A stretch of DNA of 6,548 nucleotides. It comes from an uncultured Pirellula sp. (lineage in GTDB: Bacteria; Planctomycetota; Planctomycetia; Pirellulales; Pirellulaceae). Made by a program: the position numbers and the translations under genes. The DNA lies in NCBI GenBank assembly GCA_903892365.1, contig CAITIF010000090.1:1-6548 (forward strand), given 5' to 3'. Shown piece by piece: positions 1 to 6,512 of the stretch; the first letter of the stretch is position 1; the number at the start of each line of letters is the position of its first letter. The notes under the pieces were generated by a model, which saw only the letters and a program-made list of their open reading frames with translations, did no database searches and was not told where the DNA came from.

Positions 1-261
1 ATCGAAGTCATCAATGAAACGAAAACTAATACCGTCGCGAATCTGATCATAGCTATCTCCTGAGATTTCGGATTTCTGAGGCGTCCAGACCTGGAGCCTA
101 CAAAATGACCCTCAGGCTGTCAAAATCAGTTGTTCTGCATGCGAGTAAATGATCGGTTGCATTAGCATTCCAATCTGCTAGCGATTCATCACGCGAGAAC
201 GACTCTTAGGGGCACAGCACTTTGGTGGGGGGACTTACTAAGTGCCTCTGTGAAAGGCTGC
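1..261. other. Intergenic region downstream of the DUF1501/PSD1 operon, no gene supported
   Basis: No convincing gene is visible in this stretch. Two imperfect hairpins can be drawn. One is at 79-99 (AGGC, bulged G, TCCA, loop GACC, TGGA, GCCT). The other is at 208-249, where AGGGGCAC faces GTGCCTCT with one mismatch, and an overlapping alternative pairs GCACTT at 217-222 with AAGTGC at 240-245. The second lies just past the stop codon of the last operon gene and could help end its transcript. Neither hairpin is followed by a T-run on the minus strand, so neither is a standard intrinsic terminator. On the minus strand, positions about 111 down to 1 are open without a start codon and might be a gene remnant or the edge of a neighbouring gene, but I do not recognise it. 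Confidence 0.6.
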
Positions 262-1719
262 TTAGCTTAACCCGGCGATCGGTTCGCCGAGATAGATTTG
301 GTGAGGCCTATTGGTTGCGTCTTTCCAAATCGCTGTTTGCGGAATCCCGAGCGCATGATAGATCGTGGCGGCAAAGTTTTCAGGCTTCACCGGCTGTTCT
401 GCCGGGTATGCCCCTTGCGCATCCGATTTCCCAACAACGGTCCCACCGCGAATGCCACCCCCGGCAAAGAAGACCGACTGGACCGCTCCCCAATGGTCGC
501 GTCCGGGAAGTTTGTAATGTTCCGGCAACAACGTAATTTGCGGCGTGCGACCAAACTCGCCCGCCATGACAATGAGCGTTTCGTCCAACTCTCCCGTCGA
601 ATGCAAATCATCGATCAATGCCGACAAGGCTTTGTCCGTCGGCGGAAGCAGTGCGTTCTTGAGATGCGGGAAAGCATTGCCATGGGTATCCCAAGTCTCA
701 TCGTTGCCAAGATTCACCTGAACTAAATTGACGCCTGCGGTCACCAGTCGTCGAGCCATCAACAAGGACCAACCGAACGAGTTACGCCCATAACGGTCCT
801 GGGCCGAATCGTCCGCTCGGGTTACATCGAACGCGCGTTGAAGAGAGCTCTCCGTCAGAAGCGAAACAGCGCTCTGTCGAAACCGATCAAACGATTGGGT
901 TTCAGAATAATGTGCCAATTTTGACTGCTGTTTGTTAAGTGAGTCAAGCAATTGAAGCCTGCCATTCATTTCTTTCATCCCCAGCCCCTCAGAAAGCGTT
1001 ATCTGCGGTGCTTGAAACAGTCGCTCGTCTGCATGGCCACGGTCTTGGTGATCGAACCGGTATTCAGGAAACGCGCCGTAGGAAGAGCTGTGAAACGGCG
1101 AGGCTTCGATCATCCACGGATCATGCATCGCGCCCATCTCGCCCGCGTGCTGGCCGGGTATCATCCTGCCGGACGAATGAACTAATCGTTCCGGCAACGC
1201 GACTGCTGTGGGAAGATTGTTTCGAGCCTTCGTCGCGTAACCTGCCACCGAAGCGATCGAAGGTCGATCCGTACGGCTCGATCCGTTTGGATTAAATCCG
1301 GTCGGCAGCTGAGACTGCCCCGTTAACATGATGTGATGCGCTGCTGAATGGTCGTTGGAGCTATGCGTAAGCGATCGACACAGCGCCCACCGGTCACTTC
1401 GCTCTGCGAGCAACGGTAAATGTTCGCAAATCTGAATGCCGGGCGTGCGAGTCGCAATGGGTTGGAATTCTCCTCGGACATTCGCCGGAGCGTTTGGCTT
1501 CATGTCGAAGCTCTCATGCTGAGCCAGTCCGCCAGATAGAAAAATAAAGATGCAAGACTTAGCTTTTCCAAACCCAAGATTTCCAGGTGTTGCGGAAGCG
1601 TTGGCTTGTCTAAGGCCCGACAAGTGGTTCCCCCCAAGACCAAGGATCCCAATCGCTCCAGCCTGTATAGCCATCCGTCGCGATAGAGAAGGATGTTTCC
1701 ATCGGCAGTCTGAATTCAC
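262..1719 (-). CDS. Tat-exported DUF1501 family protein (alkaline phosphatase/sulfatase-like fold), second operon copy
   Basis: This is a 485-residue DUF1501 protein. The family is related to alkaline phosphatases and sulfatases, is greatly expanded in planctomycetes and has no established substrate. The N-terminus carries a twin-arginine signal: S13-R14-R15-M-A-I followed by a hydrophobic stretch (about 17-30), so Tat export is likely. The core starts at KSCIFIFLSGG (about 54-64). Family hallmarks follow: VRGEF (81-85), HLPLLAERSD (100-109), GEFGR (387-391), GRDHW (406-410) and ATIYHALGI near 455. The opening motif reads GGLAQHESFD rather than the GGPSHVDTWD of the neighbouring copy, and the whole middle differs, so this is a different DUF1501 branch and not a recent duplicate. 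The start chosen is GTG at 1719, because GGAGG lies 8 bases upstream. A GTG at 1734 would add five residues but overlaps that ribosome-binding site. It is the last gene of the operon. The family call is secure; the biochemical role is unknown. Confidence 0.93.
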   Translation of the reverse strand: MNSDCRWKHPSLSRRMAIQAGAIGILGLGGNHLSGLRQANASATPGNLGFGKAKSCIFIFLSGGLAQHESFDMKPNAPANVRGEFQPIATRTPGIQICEHLPLLAERSDRWALCRSLTHSSNDHSAAHHIMLTGQSQLPTGFNPNGSSRTDRPSIASVAGYATKARNNLPTAVALPERLVHSSGRMIPGQHAGEMGAMHDPWMIEASPFHSSSYGAFPEYRFDHQDRGHADERLFQAPQITLSEGLGMKEMNGRLQLLDSLNKQQSKLAHYSETQSFDRFRQSAVSLLTESSLQRAFDVTRADDSAQDRYGRNSFGWSLLMARRLVTAGVNLVQVNLGNDETWDTHGNAFPHLKNALLPPTDKALSALIDDLHSTGELDETLIVMAGEFGRTPQITLLPEHYKLPGRDHWGAVQSVFFAGGGIRGGTVVGKSDAQGAYPAEQPVKPENFAATIYHALGIPQTAIWKDATNRPHQIYLGEPIAGLS

Positions 1720-1727
1720 TGGAATCG

Positions 1728-1732
1728 CCTCC
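1728..1732 (-). promoter_or_regulatory. Shine-Dalgarno site that decides the start of the second DUF1501 gene
   Basis: The minus strand reads GGAGG here, then 8 bases, then GTG at 1719-1717. This spacing is near ideal. The longer reading from the GTG at 1734 would place this site inside the coding region and has no comparable purine-rich site upstream, where the sequence is T-rich. The shorter start is therefore preferred. Confidence 0.6.
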
Positions 1733-1780
1733 ACAGGAATGAAAATAAAAAACGACGCTTCTCAGTGAACGTCACTCAAG

Positions 1781-3232
1781 TTAGATCAAAATATCCTTGA
1801 CAACATTGCCGTATACATCGGTCAGGCGTTCGTCCCGTCCTTGATGGAAGTATGTCAACCGCGTGTGGTCCAACCCCATCAAGTGCAGGATGGTAGCGTG
1901 CAAATCATGCACATGCACCTTGTTCGTTTCCGCAGCAAAGCCAAGTTCGTCTGTCTCGCCATAAGTTACTCCCCCTTTGACTCCTCCGCCAGCAAGCCAC
2001 ATGGAGAAGCCATAGGGATTGTGATTCCGACCAGGCTTGTCCACCCCTTCCGTGAACGGCATCCGACCAAATTCGCCTCCCCAAACGATCAGCGTAGAAT
2101 CGAGGAGCCCTCGCTGTTTCAAGTCCGTCAAAAGCGCCGCGATCGGTTGGTCCGTTTCACCTGCGTGCCTTCCATGATTCTTTTCAACGCTTTCATGTGC
2201 GTCCCAAGTCTCTTCCAAATGCCCGCCCCCGGAATACAACTGAATAAATCTCACTCCGCGCTCAACCAGTCGCCTCGCGATCAGGCAATTTCTTCCGAAC
2301 TCAGCCGTTTTCGCATCATTCAAACCATAGGCCGTAAGCGTGCTTTCGGTCTCACCACTCAAATCAACGGCGTCGGGCGTCTCGGCCTGCATGCGAAATG
2401 CCAGTTCATAACTAGCTGCTCGGGACGCTAATTCAGTGCCTCCCGGACGCGCTTCCAGATGTTCCTGATTGAACTTTGCGAGCAGATCGAGTTGCTCGCG
2501 CTGCTGTGTTCGCGAAATAGAACTTGGCGAGGATAAGTCCAAGATCGGATTTCCCTGTGGACGAAAAAGTGTACCTTGGTAGGAAGCGGGTGCAAATCCG
2601 CTTGACCAATTGGGCTGCCCTCCGATGGGCCCTCCCCGCTTGTCGAGCATGACGACATAGCCAGGTAAGTTCTGGTTTTCTGACCCCAAACCATACGTGA
2701 CCCAACTTCCCAACGATGGTCGTCCGATGATAGGCTTTCCTGTGTTCATTTGTACGGAAGCGGATCCATGAGCGTGCGTATCGGTATAACACGATCGAAT
2801 AACTGCCAAACTGTCTGCATGTTCGCGAATACGAGGAAAGAAATCGGAAACCATAGTTCCACATTCGCCGCCCGGCCTAAACGGTCGGACCGCAGGGGAC
2901 AGCAAGCCCACCGCACGTCCACCAGAGTTAATGAACTTCTTGTCCGAAGGCATCGACTTGCCAGCGTATTTCTCTAACTCTGGCTTGTAATCCCAAGTAT
3001 CCACATGGCTTGGTCCGCCGTTCATCATAAGGAAGATGCAGCTCTTAGCCTTACAAGGAAAGTGCGTAGGCTTGGGGGAAAACGGATTTGTCGATTCCGC
3101 AGCGGCCGCATGCTTTGCAAAGAAGCCATCTTGTTCCAGCAAGGAAGTTAACGCCAGACCGGCAAATCCACCTCCCATTTGCCAGAGCGCTTGACGCCGA
3201 GTTTGACCACACGGAAAAAGTTGTTCGTTCAT
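1781..3232 (-). CDS. Tat-exported DUF1501 family protein (alkaline phosphatase/sulfatase-like fold), first operon copy
   Basis: This is a 483-residue DUF1501 protein. The signal region has T11-R12-R13-Q-A-L followed by a glycine- and leucine-rich hydrophobic stretch (about 19-32), typical of Tat export. The core opens with SCIFLMMNGGPSHVDTWDYK (64-83), the classic family start with probable metal-site Asp and His residues. Near the C-terminus come GEFGR (386-390), GRNHN (401-405) and the His-rich VHVHDLHATILH (439-450), as expected for the metal-binding end of an alkaline-phosphatase-like fold. Length is normal and no residue looks damaged. The ATG at 3232 begins 2 bases after the stop of the PSCyt/PSD1 gene (TGATCATG), so translation is probably coupled. 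A GTG at 3280 would extend the protein by 16 residues into the upstream gene and push the Tat motif inward, so it is not preferred. DUF1501 genes commonly sit beside PSD1 genes in planctomycetes, which suggests a shared exported function. That function is undetermined. Confidence 0.94.
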   Translation of the reverse strand: MNEQLFPCGQTRRQALWQMGGGFAGLALTSLLEQDGFFAKHAAAAESTNPFSPKPTHFPCKAKSCIFLMMNGGPSHVDTWDYKPELEKYAGKSMPSDKKFINSGGRAVGLLSPAVRPFRPGGECGTMVSDFFPRIREHADSLAVIRSCYTDTHAHGSASVQMNTGKPIIGRPSLGSWVTYGLGSENQNLPGYVVMLDKRGGPIGGQPNWSSGFAPASYQGTLFRPQGNPILDLSSPSSISRTQQREQLDLLAKFNQEHLEARPGGTELASRAASYELAFRMQAETPDAVDLSGETESTLTAYGLNDAKTAEFGRNCLIARRLVERGVRFIQLYSGGGHLEETWDAHESVEKNHGRHAGETDQPIAALLTDLKQRGLLDSTLIVWGGEFGRMPFTEGVDKPGRNHNPYGFSMWLAGGGVKGGVTYGETDELGFAAETNKVHVHDLHATILHLMGLDHTRLTYFHQGRDERLTDVYGNVVKDILI

Positions 3233-3234
3233 GA

Positions 3235-5496
3235 TCAGTCCAGATAGATGAATTCGTTCGTGTTGATGAGAGTATGGCACAGCGCCGCGATCGCAAACAA
3301 CTCCTGATCGGCATCGGAGCTACCTGCCCCAGAGCCAGAAGAAGTTTGCCATCGCGAAACAAATTCGATGGAGGCGTCTCTCTCTCGTTCGGTTGGCTCA
3401 CGCGACAGCACGATTCGCCAAGCCTCTGCAACTCGCTGTTTTCGATCCGAACCAGCGGCAATGGCTCGGGCCGCCATGGCGTAACTCTCGCCATGCACCC
3501 ATTCGTTGTTGAGCAGCGTTAAAGCTTGCGGTGCAACCGTTGATACATCCCGTCTGCCGGTGGGTGCAGTGGTGTCGCAACTGTCAAACACCGCCATCAT
3601 GGGCACGGCCAACGATCGTTTGGAAAACATGTACACGCTCCTTCGCCTGCTCTCTTCGGCGGATGACGCTTGGTATGCGTCCCCTTTTCTTGACAACCCT
3701 TCTAAAGCTTCCTCGTTGATGGGTGCCTTAAAACTGGGGCCACCCATGCTTCGGTCGAGACGTCCGCTGCACAGAAGCAATGAGTCTCGAAGCTGTTCGG
3801 CGTCCAGCCTTCGTCGCTCTGATCGCCACCAGAATCGATTCGCGGCGTCGATTTCTGAATACTCGCTCGCTAAGGGGTGGATCGAGCTTTGCCGATAGGT
3901 CTGGGACATGACGATCATCTTATGGATTCGCTTAAGCCGCCACTCGCCCGCCATAAGCTGCGAGGCCAACAAGTCCAGCAACTCCGGATGTGTTGGAGGG
4001 CTTCCGAGAAATCCAAAATTGTCGGGAGTGCGAACGAGCCCTTCACCGAAATGATGCTGCCAAAGTCGGTTAACCATGACTCTCGCTGCCAGAGGATTCC
4101 GCTTATCGACGATCCATCGAGCCAACTGAAGTCTGCGTGTTGACGTTTTTGAATCCCCGGAGGGACTATCAAATGCACGAGCGATTGCTGGTGCTCCTGT
4201 TAACGTCCCAGGTGCAACCACTTGCAATGGCCGTTGGATATCCCCCTTAACAAGTAGTCTCAAATCCGGCGGGGTGTTGCTCAGGTCCGTCCAACCGAGC
4301 ACATCAAAGCCGAGCTCCTCTTTCGAAGGACCACCGTTCCATTCGCGATTGCGTTGTGCTACGGGTCCTCCCCAAAAACTCGATGCGATACGGTAATAGT
4401 CCGTTTGCGGGATCGCATCGAACTTGTGATCATGGCATCGGGCGCATTTGACGGTCATCCCCAAAAACGCAGTGGTCGTGCTATGTACCAAGTCCTCCAG
4501 TCGATCGTATTGATATTCATTGGGGTCATTGGGTTCATCATCCCATGTACCCAACCTCAAGAATCCGGTTGCAATGACACTCGACTCCGTTCGGTTTGGG
4601 ATTTCGTCACCAGCAAGCTGCTCGATAACGAACTGATCATAGGGCATGTCCGAGTTGATCGCATCGATAACCCAATCGCGATAACGCCAGGCAAATGGCT
4701 TCACTTCGTCCCGTTCGTAGCCGTTGGTTTCGGCGAATCTCGCCAGGTCCAACCAATGCCTTGCCCAGCGCTCACCGAAATGCTTCGAAGCCAGAAGTTG
4801 GTCCACGATTTTCTCGTAAGCGTTCGGTGAAGCATCCTGTTCGAAAGCGGATATTTCTTCCGCAGTTGGTGGTAGCCCCAACAAATCAAAGCTCAACCGG
4901 CGAAGCAAAGTACGGCGATCCGCAGCAGGTGCTGCTGTCAATTGATGTGCATGGAGCGAATCCCTTACTAGCAAGTCGATTGCGTCCGACGTGGCATTTG
5001 GGCTTGTCGTATCGGTTGGAGCAATTGGCTGCCAAGCCCACCAGTCGCGGCCAGCTCGTTTGGCCGTAGTTCGTTCGTAAGGATCGAGCACCCGCCCTTC
5101 GGGCCACTGAGCACCCGATTGAATCCACTCTCGCAACACCAACTGCTCTTCGTTGGACAGCGCTTGCGATTTGCCGTTCTTTTCCGGAGGCATTTCAGCA
5201 GCCAGAACACGCTCGAGCAACAAACTTTTTTCCGACTCGGAACTGATTGGCGATCCGCTTTCGCCACCCCGAATCATGCTCGGTTGACTGGAAAGGTCCA
5301 AGCCGCCAGATGGATCTACGGAGTTATGGCACTCCAAGCAACGCAAGACAATGAGGGGTGCTACGTCGTGTTCGAAGTCGCCCTGAATTGCATGCGACTT
5401 TTCGGTTAGCGCAATAGAGCATAGGAATAAGAACCAATTGATTTGCGATCGTAGGACGGGAAGCGGAGGGATCATAAGCCGGAAGGATTTCAACAC
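3235..5496 (-). CDS. Exported PSCyt1-PSCyt2(DUF1549)-PSD1(DUF1553) protein, cytochrome c-like
   Basis: This 753-residue planctomycete-type protein has three domains in order. PSCyt1 (about 38-135) carries a heme c attachment motif C53-L-E-C56-H57 and a later EMPP (M102 may be the axial ligand). PSCyt2/DUF1549 (about 171-375) contains LLRRLSFDLLGLPP (197-210), HWLDLARFAETNGY (247-260) and a second CxxCH, C351-A-R-C354-H355, in the family block CARCHDHKFD. PSD1/DUF1553 (about 453-750) has NPLAARVMVNRLWQHHFG (467-484) and ends in the usual LCHTLINTNEFIYLD form. An N-terminal hydrophobic segment (about 19-30) with upstream Lys/Arg suggests Sec export. The linker between DUF1549 and DUF1553 is short, about 75 residues, and no carbohydrate-binding or LamG-like insert is present, so this is a compact member. 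The start is GTG at 5496; an ATG at 5475 (residue 8) is equally possible, since neither has a clear ribosome-binding site. It is the first gene of the operon. An electron-transfer role is inferred from the heme motif; the substrate is unknown. Confidence 0.94.
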   Translation of the reverse strand: MLKSFRLMIPPLPVLRSQINWFLFLCSIALTEKSHAIQGDFEHDVAPLIVLRCLECHNSVDPSGGLDLSSQPSMIRGGESGSPISSESEKSLLLERVLAAEMPPEKNGKSQALSNEEQLVLREWIQSGAQWPEGRVLDPYERTTAKRAGRDWWAWQPIAPTDTTSPNATSDAIDLLVRDSLHAHQLTAAPAADRRTLLRRLSFDLLGLPPTAEEISAFEQDASPNAYEKIVDQLLASKHFGERWARHWLDLARFAETNGYERDEVKPFAWRYRDWVIDAINSDMPYDQFVIEQLAGDEIPNRTESSVIATGFLRLGTWDDEPNDPNEYQYDRLEDLVHSTTTAFLGMTVKCARCHDHKFDAIPQTDYYRIASSFWGGPVAQRNREWNGGPSKEELGFDVLGWTDLSNTPPDLRLLVKGDIQRPLQVVAPGTLTGAPAIARAFDSPSGDSKTSTRRLQLARWIVDKRNPLAARVMVNRLWQHHFGEGLVRTPDNFGFLGSPPTHPELLDLLASQLMAGEWRLKRIHKMIVMSQTYRQSSIHPLASEYSEIDAANRFWWRSERRRLDAEQLRDSLLLCSGRLDRSMGGPSFKAPINEEALEGLSRKGDAYQASSAEESRRRSVYMFSKRSLAVPMMAVFDSCDTTAPTGRRDVSTVAPQALTLLNNEWVHGESYAMAARAIAAGSDRKQRVAEAWRIVLSREPTERERDASIEFVSRWQTSSGSGAGSSDADQELFAIAALCHTLINTNEFIYLD

Positions 5497-5666
5497 GGAG
5501 GATTCGATTGACGGCGACAGGTGTCAAAGGCGGGACCGTCTAATTTAAACTAAATTCGTTCGATCCGCTGCCGAATCTGGCCGGCAAAGAAAATTCACCC
5601 ATGATGATCCGCTCCACTCGGTTGTGGCGACTGCCAAGCGAGTGCCTTACGATCGTGATCGGAGTT

Positions 5667-5685
5667 CTCATCCTAATCGGATGAG
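5667..5685. repeat. Perfect 7-bp inverted repeat with 5-base loop
   Basis: CTCATCC (5667-5673) and GGATGAG (5679-5685) are exact reverse complements separated by TAATC. It could be a protein-binding site or an RNA hairpin. It has no T-run on either side and lies nearly 200 bases upstream of the operon start, so no function can be assigned. Confidence 0.45.
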
Positions 5686-5767
5686 CGTACTGCTCAAATC
5701 GATAGCTGCAAGATGTTCTAAACCACGTCTGGCATCAAGTTTTCTGTCGAATTTTAAAAGCGCAGAT

Positions 5768-5833
5768 ACACTGAGTTCACAGAGGGACGGAGTGGCTACG
5801 TGGCTTATCTCTGTGTGCTCTGTCTCACTGTGT
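5768..5833. repeat. Imperfect inverted repeat of the CACAGAG/CTCTGTG type
   Basis: The left arm ACACTGAGTTCACAGAG (5768-5784) faces the right arm at 5809-5833, which begins CTCTGTG and ends CTCACTGTGT. CACAGAG/CTCTGTG pairs exactly, and the outer ends pair with a few bulges. The spacer of about 24 bases is unrelated sequence. Short hairpins built from repeated CACAGAG and ACTGAG words are, from general knowledge, common dispersed intergenic repeats in planctomycetes and some other phyla. I infer that this is one such copy. Its presence inside an apparently open reading frame is a reason to distrust the N-terminal part of that frame. Confidence 0.6.
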
Positions 5834-5845
5834 TTGCAAAAGAAT

Positions 5846-5867
5846 CAACAACGGTGCAACAACGGTG
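5846..5867. repeat. Tandem duplication of an 11-base unit
   Basis: The 11-base unit CAACAACGGTG occurs twice in exact tandem (5846-5856 and 5857-5867). It lies between the CACAGAG inverted repeat and the truncated end of the intron. It may be a slippage product or part of a larger compound repeat. Confidence 0.7.
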
Positions 5868-5878
5868 GGTGGCACCCA
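5866..5878. repeat. Short odd palindrome TGGGTG-G-CACCCA
   Basis: Six-base arms TGGGTG and CACCCA pair exactly around a single central G. This overlaps the end of the tandem repeat by 2 bases and sits about 12 bases before the point where intron-protein similarity begins. It could be a protein-binding palindrome or part of an intergenic repeat. A one-base centre means it cannot form a tight hairpin without opening inner pairs. Confidence 0.5.
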
Positions 5879-5890
5879 ACGTTCCAATGC

Positions 5891-6436
5891 GTCTTTGAAT
5901 CGGTGGAACGCTATCTGACTCGTAAGCTTCATCTGGTGGTTAATCATCAGAAGAGCCGTGTCTGCTCCGCCAAAGGGATCGAATTCCTTGGCTATCGTTT
6001 TACAGGATACGGCGGCCAATACGATGTCAGCCCCAAGAACATAACTAAGTTCAAGCAACGGATCCAAGAAATCACACGTCGCAATCGTGGCGTGTCGATG
6101 GCGAGCCGTTACGAAACGCTTGGTTGGTATCTTCGCGGGTGGTGCAACTACTTTTCGTTGGTCGAGATCAAAACGTTTTATGTCAACCTAGATAAATGGG
6201 TCCGTCATCGCATCCGAGCATGTTATTGGAAGCAATGGCGCAAGGCAGGGGCGCGAGCCCGAAACCTAATGAAACTCGGCCTATCGCGAGAGGATGCGAT
6301 GCCATTAGCGTCTAGCTCCCGTGGTCCTTGGTTTATGTCGAAGTGTCGAAGCGTAGAACGCGCATTGACCAATGACTATCTTGCCGAGAATGGCTTGGTG
6401 AGTCTCTATGAGATCTGGCAAAAGACTCGCTCCTAG
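5891..6436 (+). pseudogene. C-terminal fragment of group II intron reverse transcriptase/maturase
   Basis: About 181 residues of the intron-encoded protein remain. They begin in the stretch between RT motifs 5 and 6 (VFESVERYL), then continue with RT-7 FLGYRF (5984-6001), the maturase domain X motif LGWYLRGWCNYFSL (6119-6160), WVRHRIRACYWKQWRK (6197-6244) and the typical tail ERALTNDYL...SLYEIW. Full-length relatives have roughly 400-600 residues. The fingers, palm and YADD active site are missing, so it cannot be a reverse transcriptase. The retained frame has no stop or frameshift, which suggests that truncation is recent or that the maturase part is tolerated. The frame is open further left to GTG 5624 or ATG 5681, but that extension crosses repeats and matches nothing, so an annotation starting there would be a false fusion. 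No ribosome-binding site precedes the fragment itself. There is no HNH endonuclease domain at the C-terminus. Confidence 0.88.
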
Positions 6437-6444
6437 AAATTGAA

Positions 6445-6474
6445 CCGCCTAGTGCGGACCCGCATGCTAGGTGG
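6445..6474 (+). ncRNA. Group II intron domain V
   Basis: A 30-base hairpin starts 9 bases after the maturase stop codon. The lower helix CCGCCTAG (6445-6452) pairs with CTAGGTGG (6467-6474), including the conserved G-U pair (6447/6472) within the triad position. A T-G pair (6453/6466), a two-base bulge AT (6464-6465) on the 3' side and an upper helix GCG/CGC closed by the loop GACC follow. The catalytic triad reads CGC (6446-6448) in place of the commoner AGC. The upper helix is 3 bp and the loop is not GNRA, so this is shorter than the textbook 34-base form. The arrangement of wobble, bulge and position after the maturase makes the call strong. Confidence 0.82.
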
Positions 6475-6477
6475 TGT

Positions 6478-6512
6478 GGGAGGGGCCCCGGAGCAATCCG
6501 GGCCCCTATCCC
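6478..6512 (+). ncRNA. Group II intron domain VI with probable branch-point A
   Basis: A strong GC-rich hairpin follows domain V by 3 bases. GGGA (6478-6481) pairs with TCCC (6509-6512), GGGG (6482-6485) with CCCC (6503-6506), and CCC-GGA with TCC-GGG around a GCAA tetraloop (6493-6496), leaving C6489 bulged. T6507 and A6508 are unpaired on the 3' side. A6508 lies 7 bases before the presumed intron end GAT at 6515, as expected for the branch point. It could be mistaken for an intrinsic terminator, but no T-run follows. Confidence 0.78.

Larger units (their letters stand above)
5497..5890. other. Intergenic region with hairpins and repeats upstream of the operon
   Basis: No real gene is seen. 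The promoter of the minus-strand operon should lie at the left end. An AT-rich patch at 5541-5556 is the only low-stability stretch near it, but I cannot define -35/-10 boxes with confidence. Hairpins that can be drawn include TGCCG/CGGCA (5569-5586), CACTCG/CGAGTG with an inner TGGC/GCCA (5615-5644) and CTCATCC/GGATGAG (5667-5685). The right part holds an inverted repeat, a tandem repeat and a palindrome, listed separately. A plus-strand reading frame stays open from a GTG at 5624 through this stretch into the intron protein. Its first 89 or so codons resemble no protein and run through the repeats, so they are taken as chance. Confidence 0.65.

Noticed and set aside
1764..1776. Small inverted repeat AGTGA-ACG-TCACT between the two DUF1501 genes, followed on the minus strand by T-rich sequence
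   Set aside because: The stem is only 5 bp and the T-run starts about 11 bases later, so it is not a convincing terminator or attenuator.
1841..2431. Long plus-strand open frame (196 codons) inside the first DUF1501 gene
   Set aside because: It is antisense to a clear family member, shows no recognisable motif and is explained by codon bias of the real gene.
2433..2864. Second minus-strand open frame of 143 codons overlapping the first DUF1501 gene
   Set aside because: It is an alternate-frame shadow of a region where the DUF1501 frame is intact and conserved; it has no own start context.
3506..3898. Plus-strand open frame of 130 codons within the PSCyt/PSD1 gene
   Set aside because: Antisense shadow of the DUF1553 region with low-complexity composition and no protein similarity that I can see.
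5499..5527. Possible minus-strand promoter: TTGACA (5527-5522), 17 bases, AATCCT (5504-5499)
   Set aside because: The -35 match is perfect but the -10 matches TATAAT at only three positions, and the transcript would start at or after the GTG start codon. It would only make sense if translation starts at ATG 5475.
5846..5867. Two-unit direct repeat as a minimal CRISPR array
   Set aside because: The units are 11 bases and directly adjacent with no spacer, and no cas gene is present.
6478..6512. GC-rich hairpin as an intrinsic terminator
   Set aside because: No T-run follows, and its place after domain V with a GNRA loop and an unpaired A near the 3' end fits group II domain VI better.
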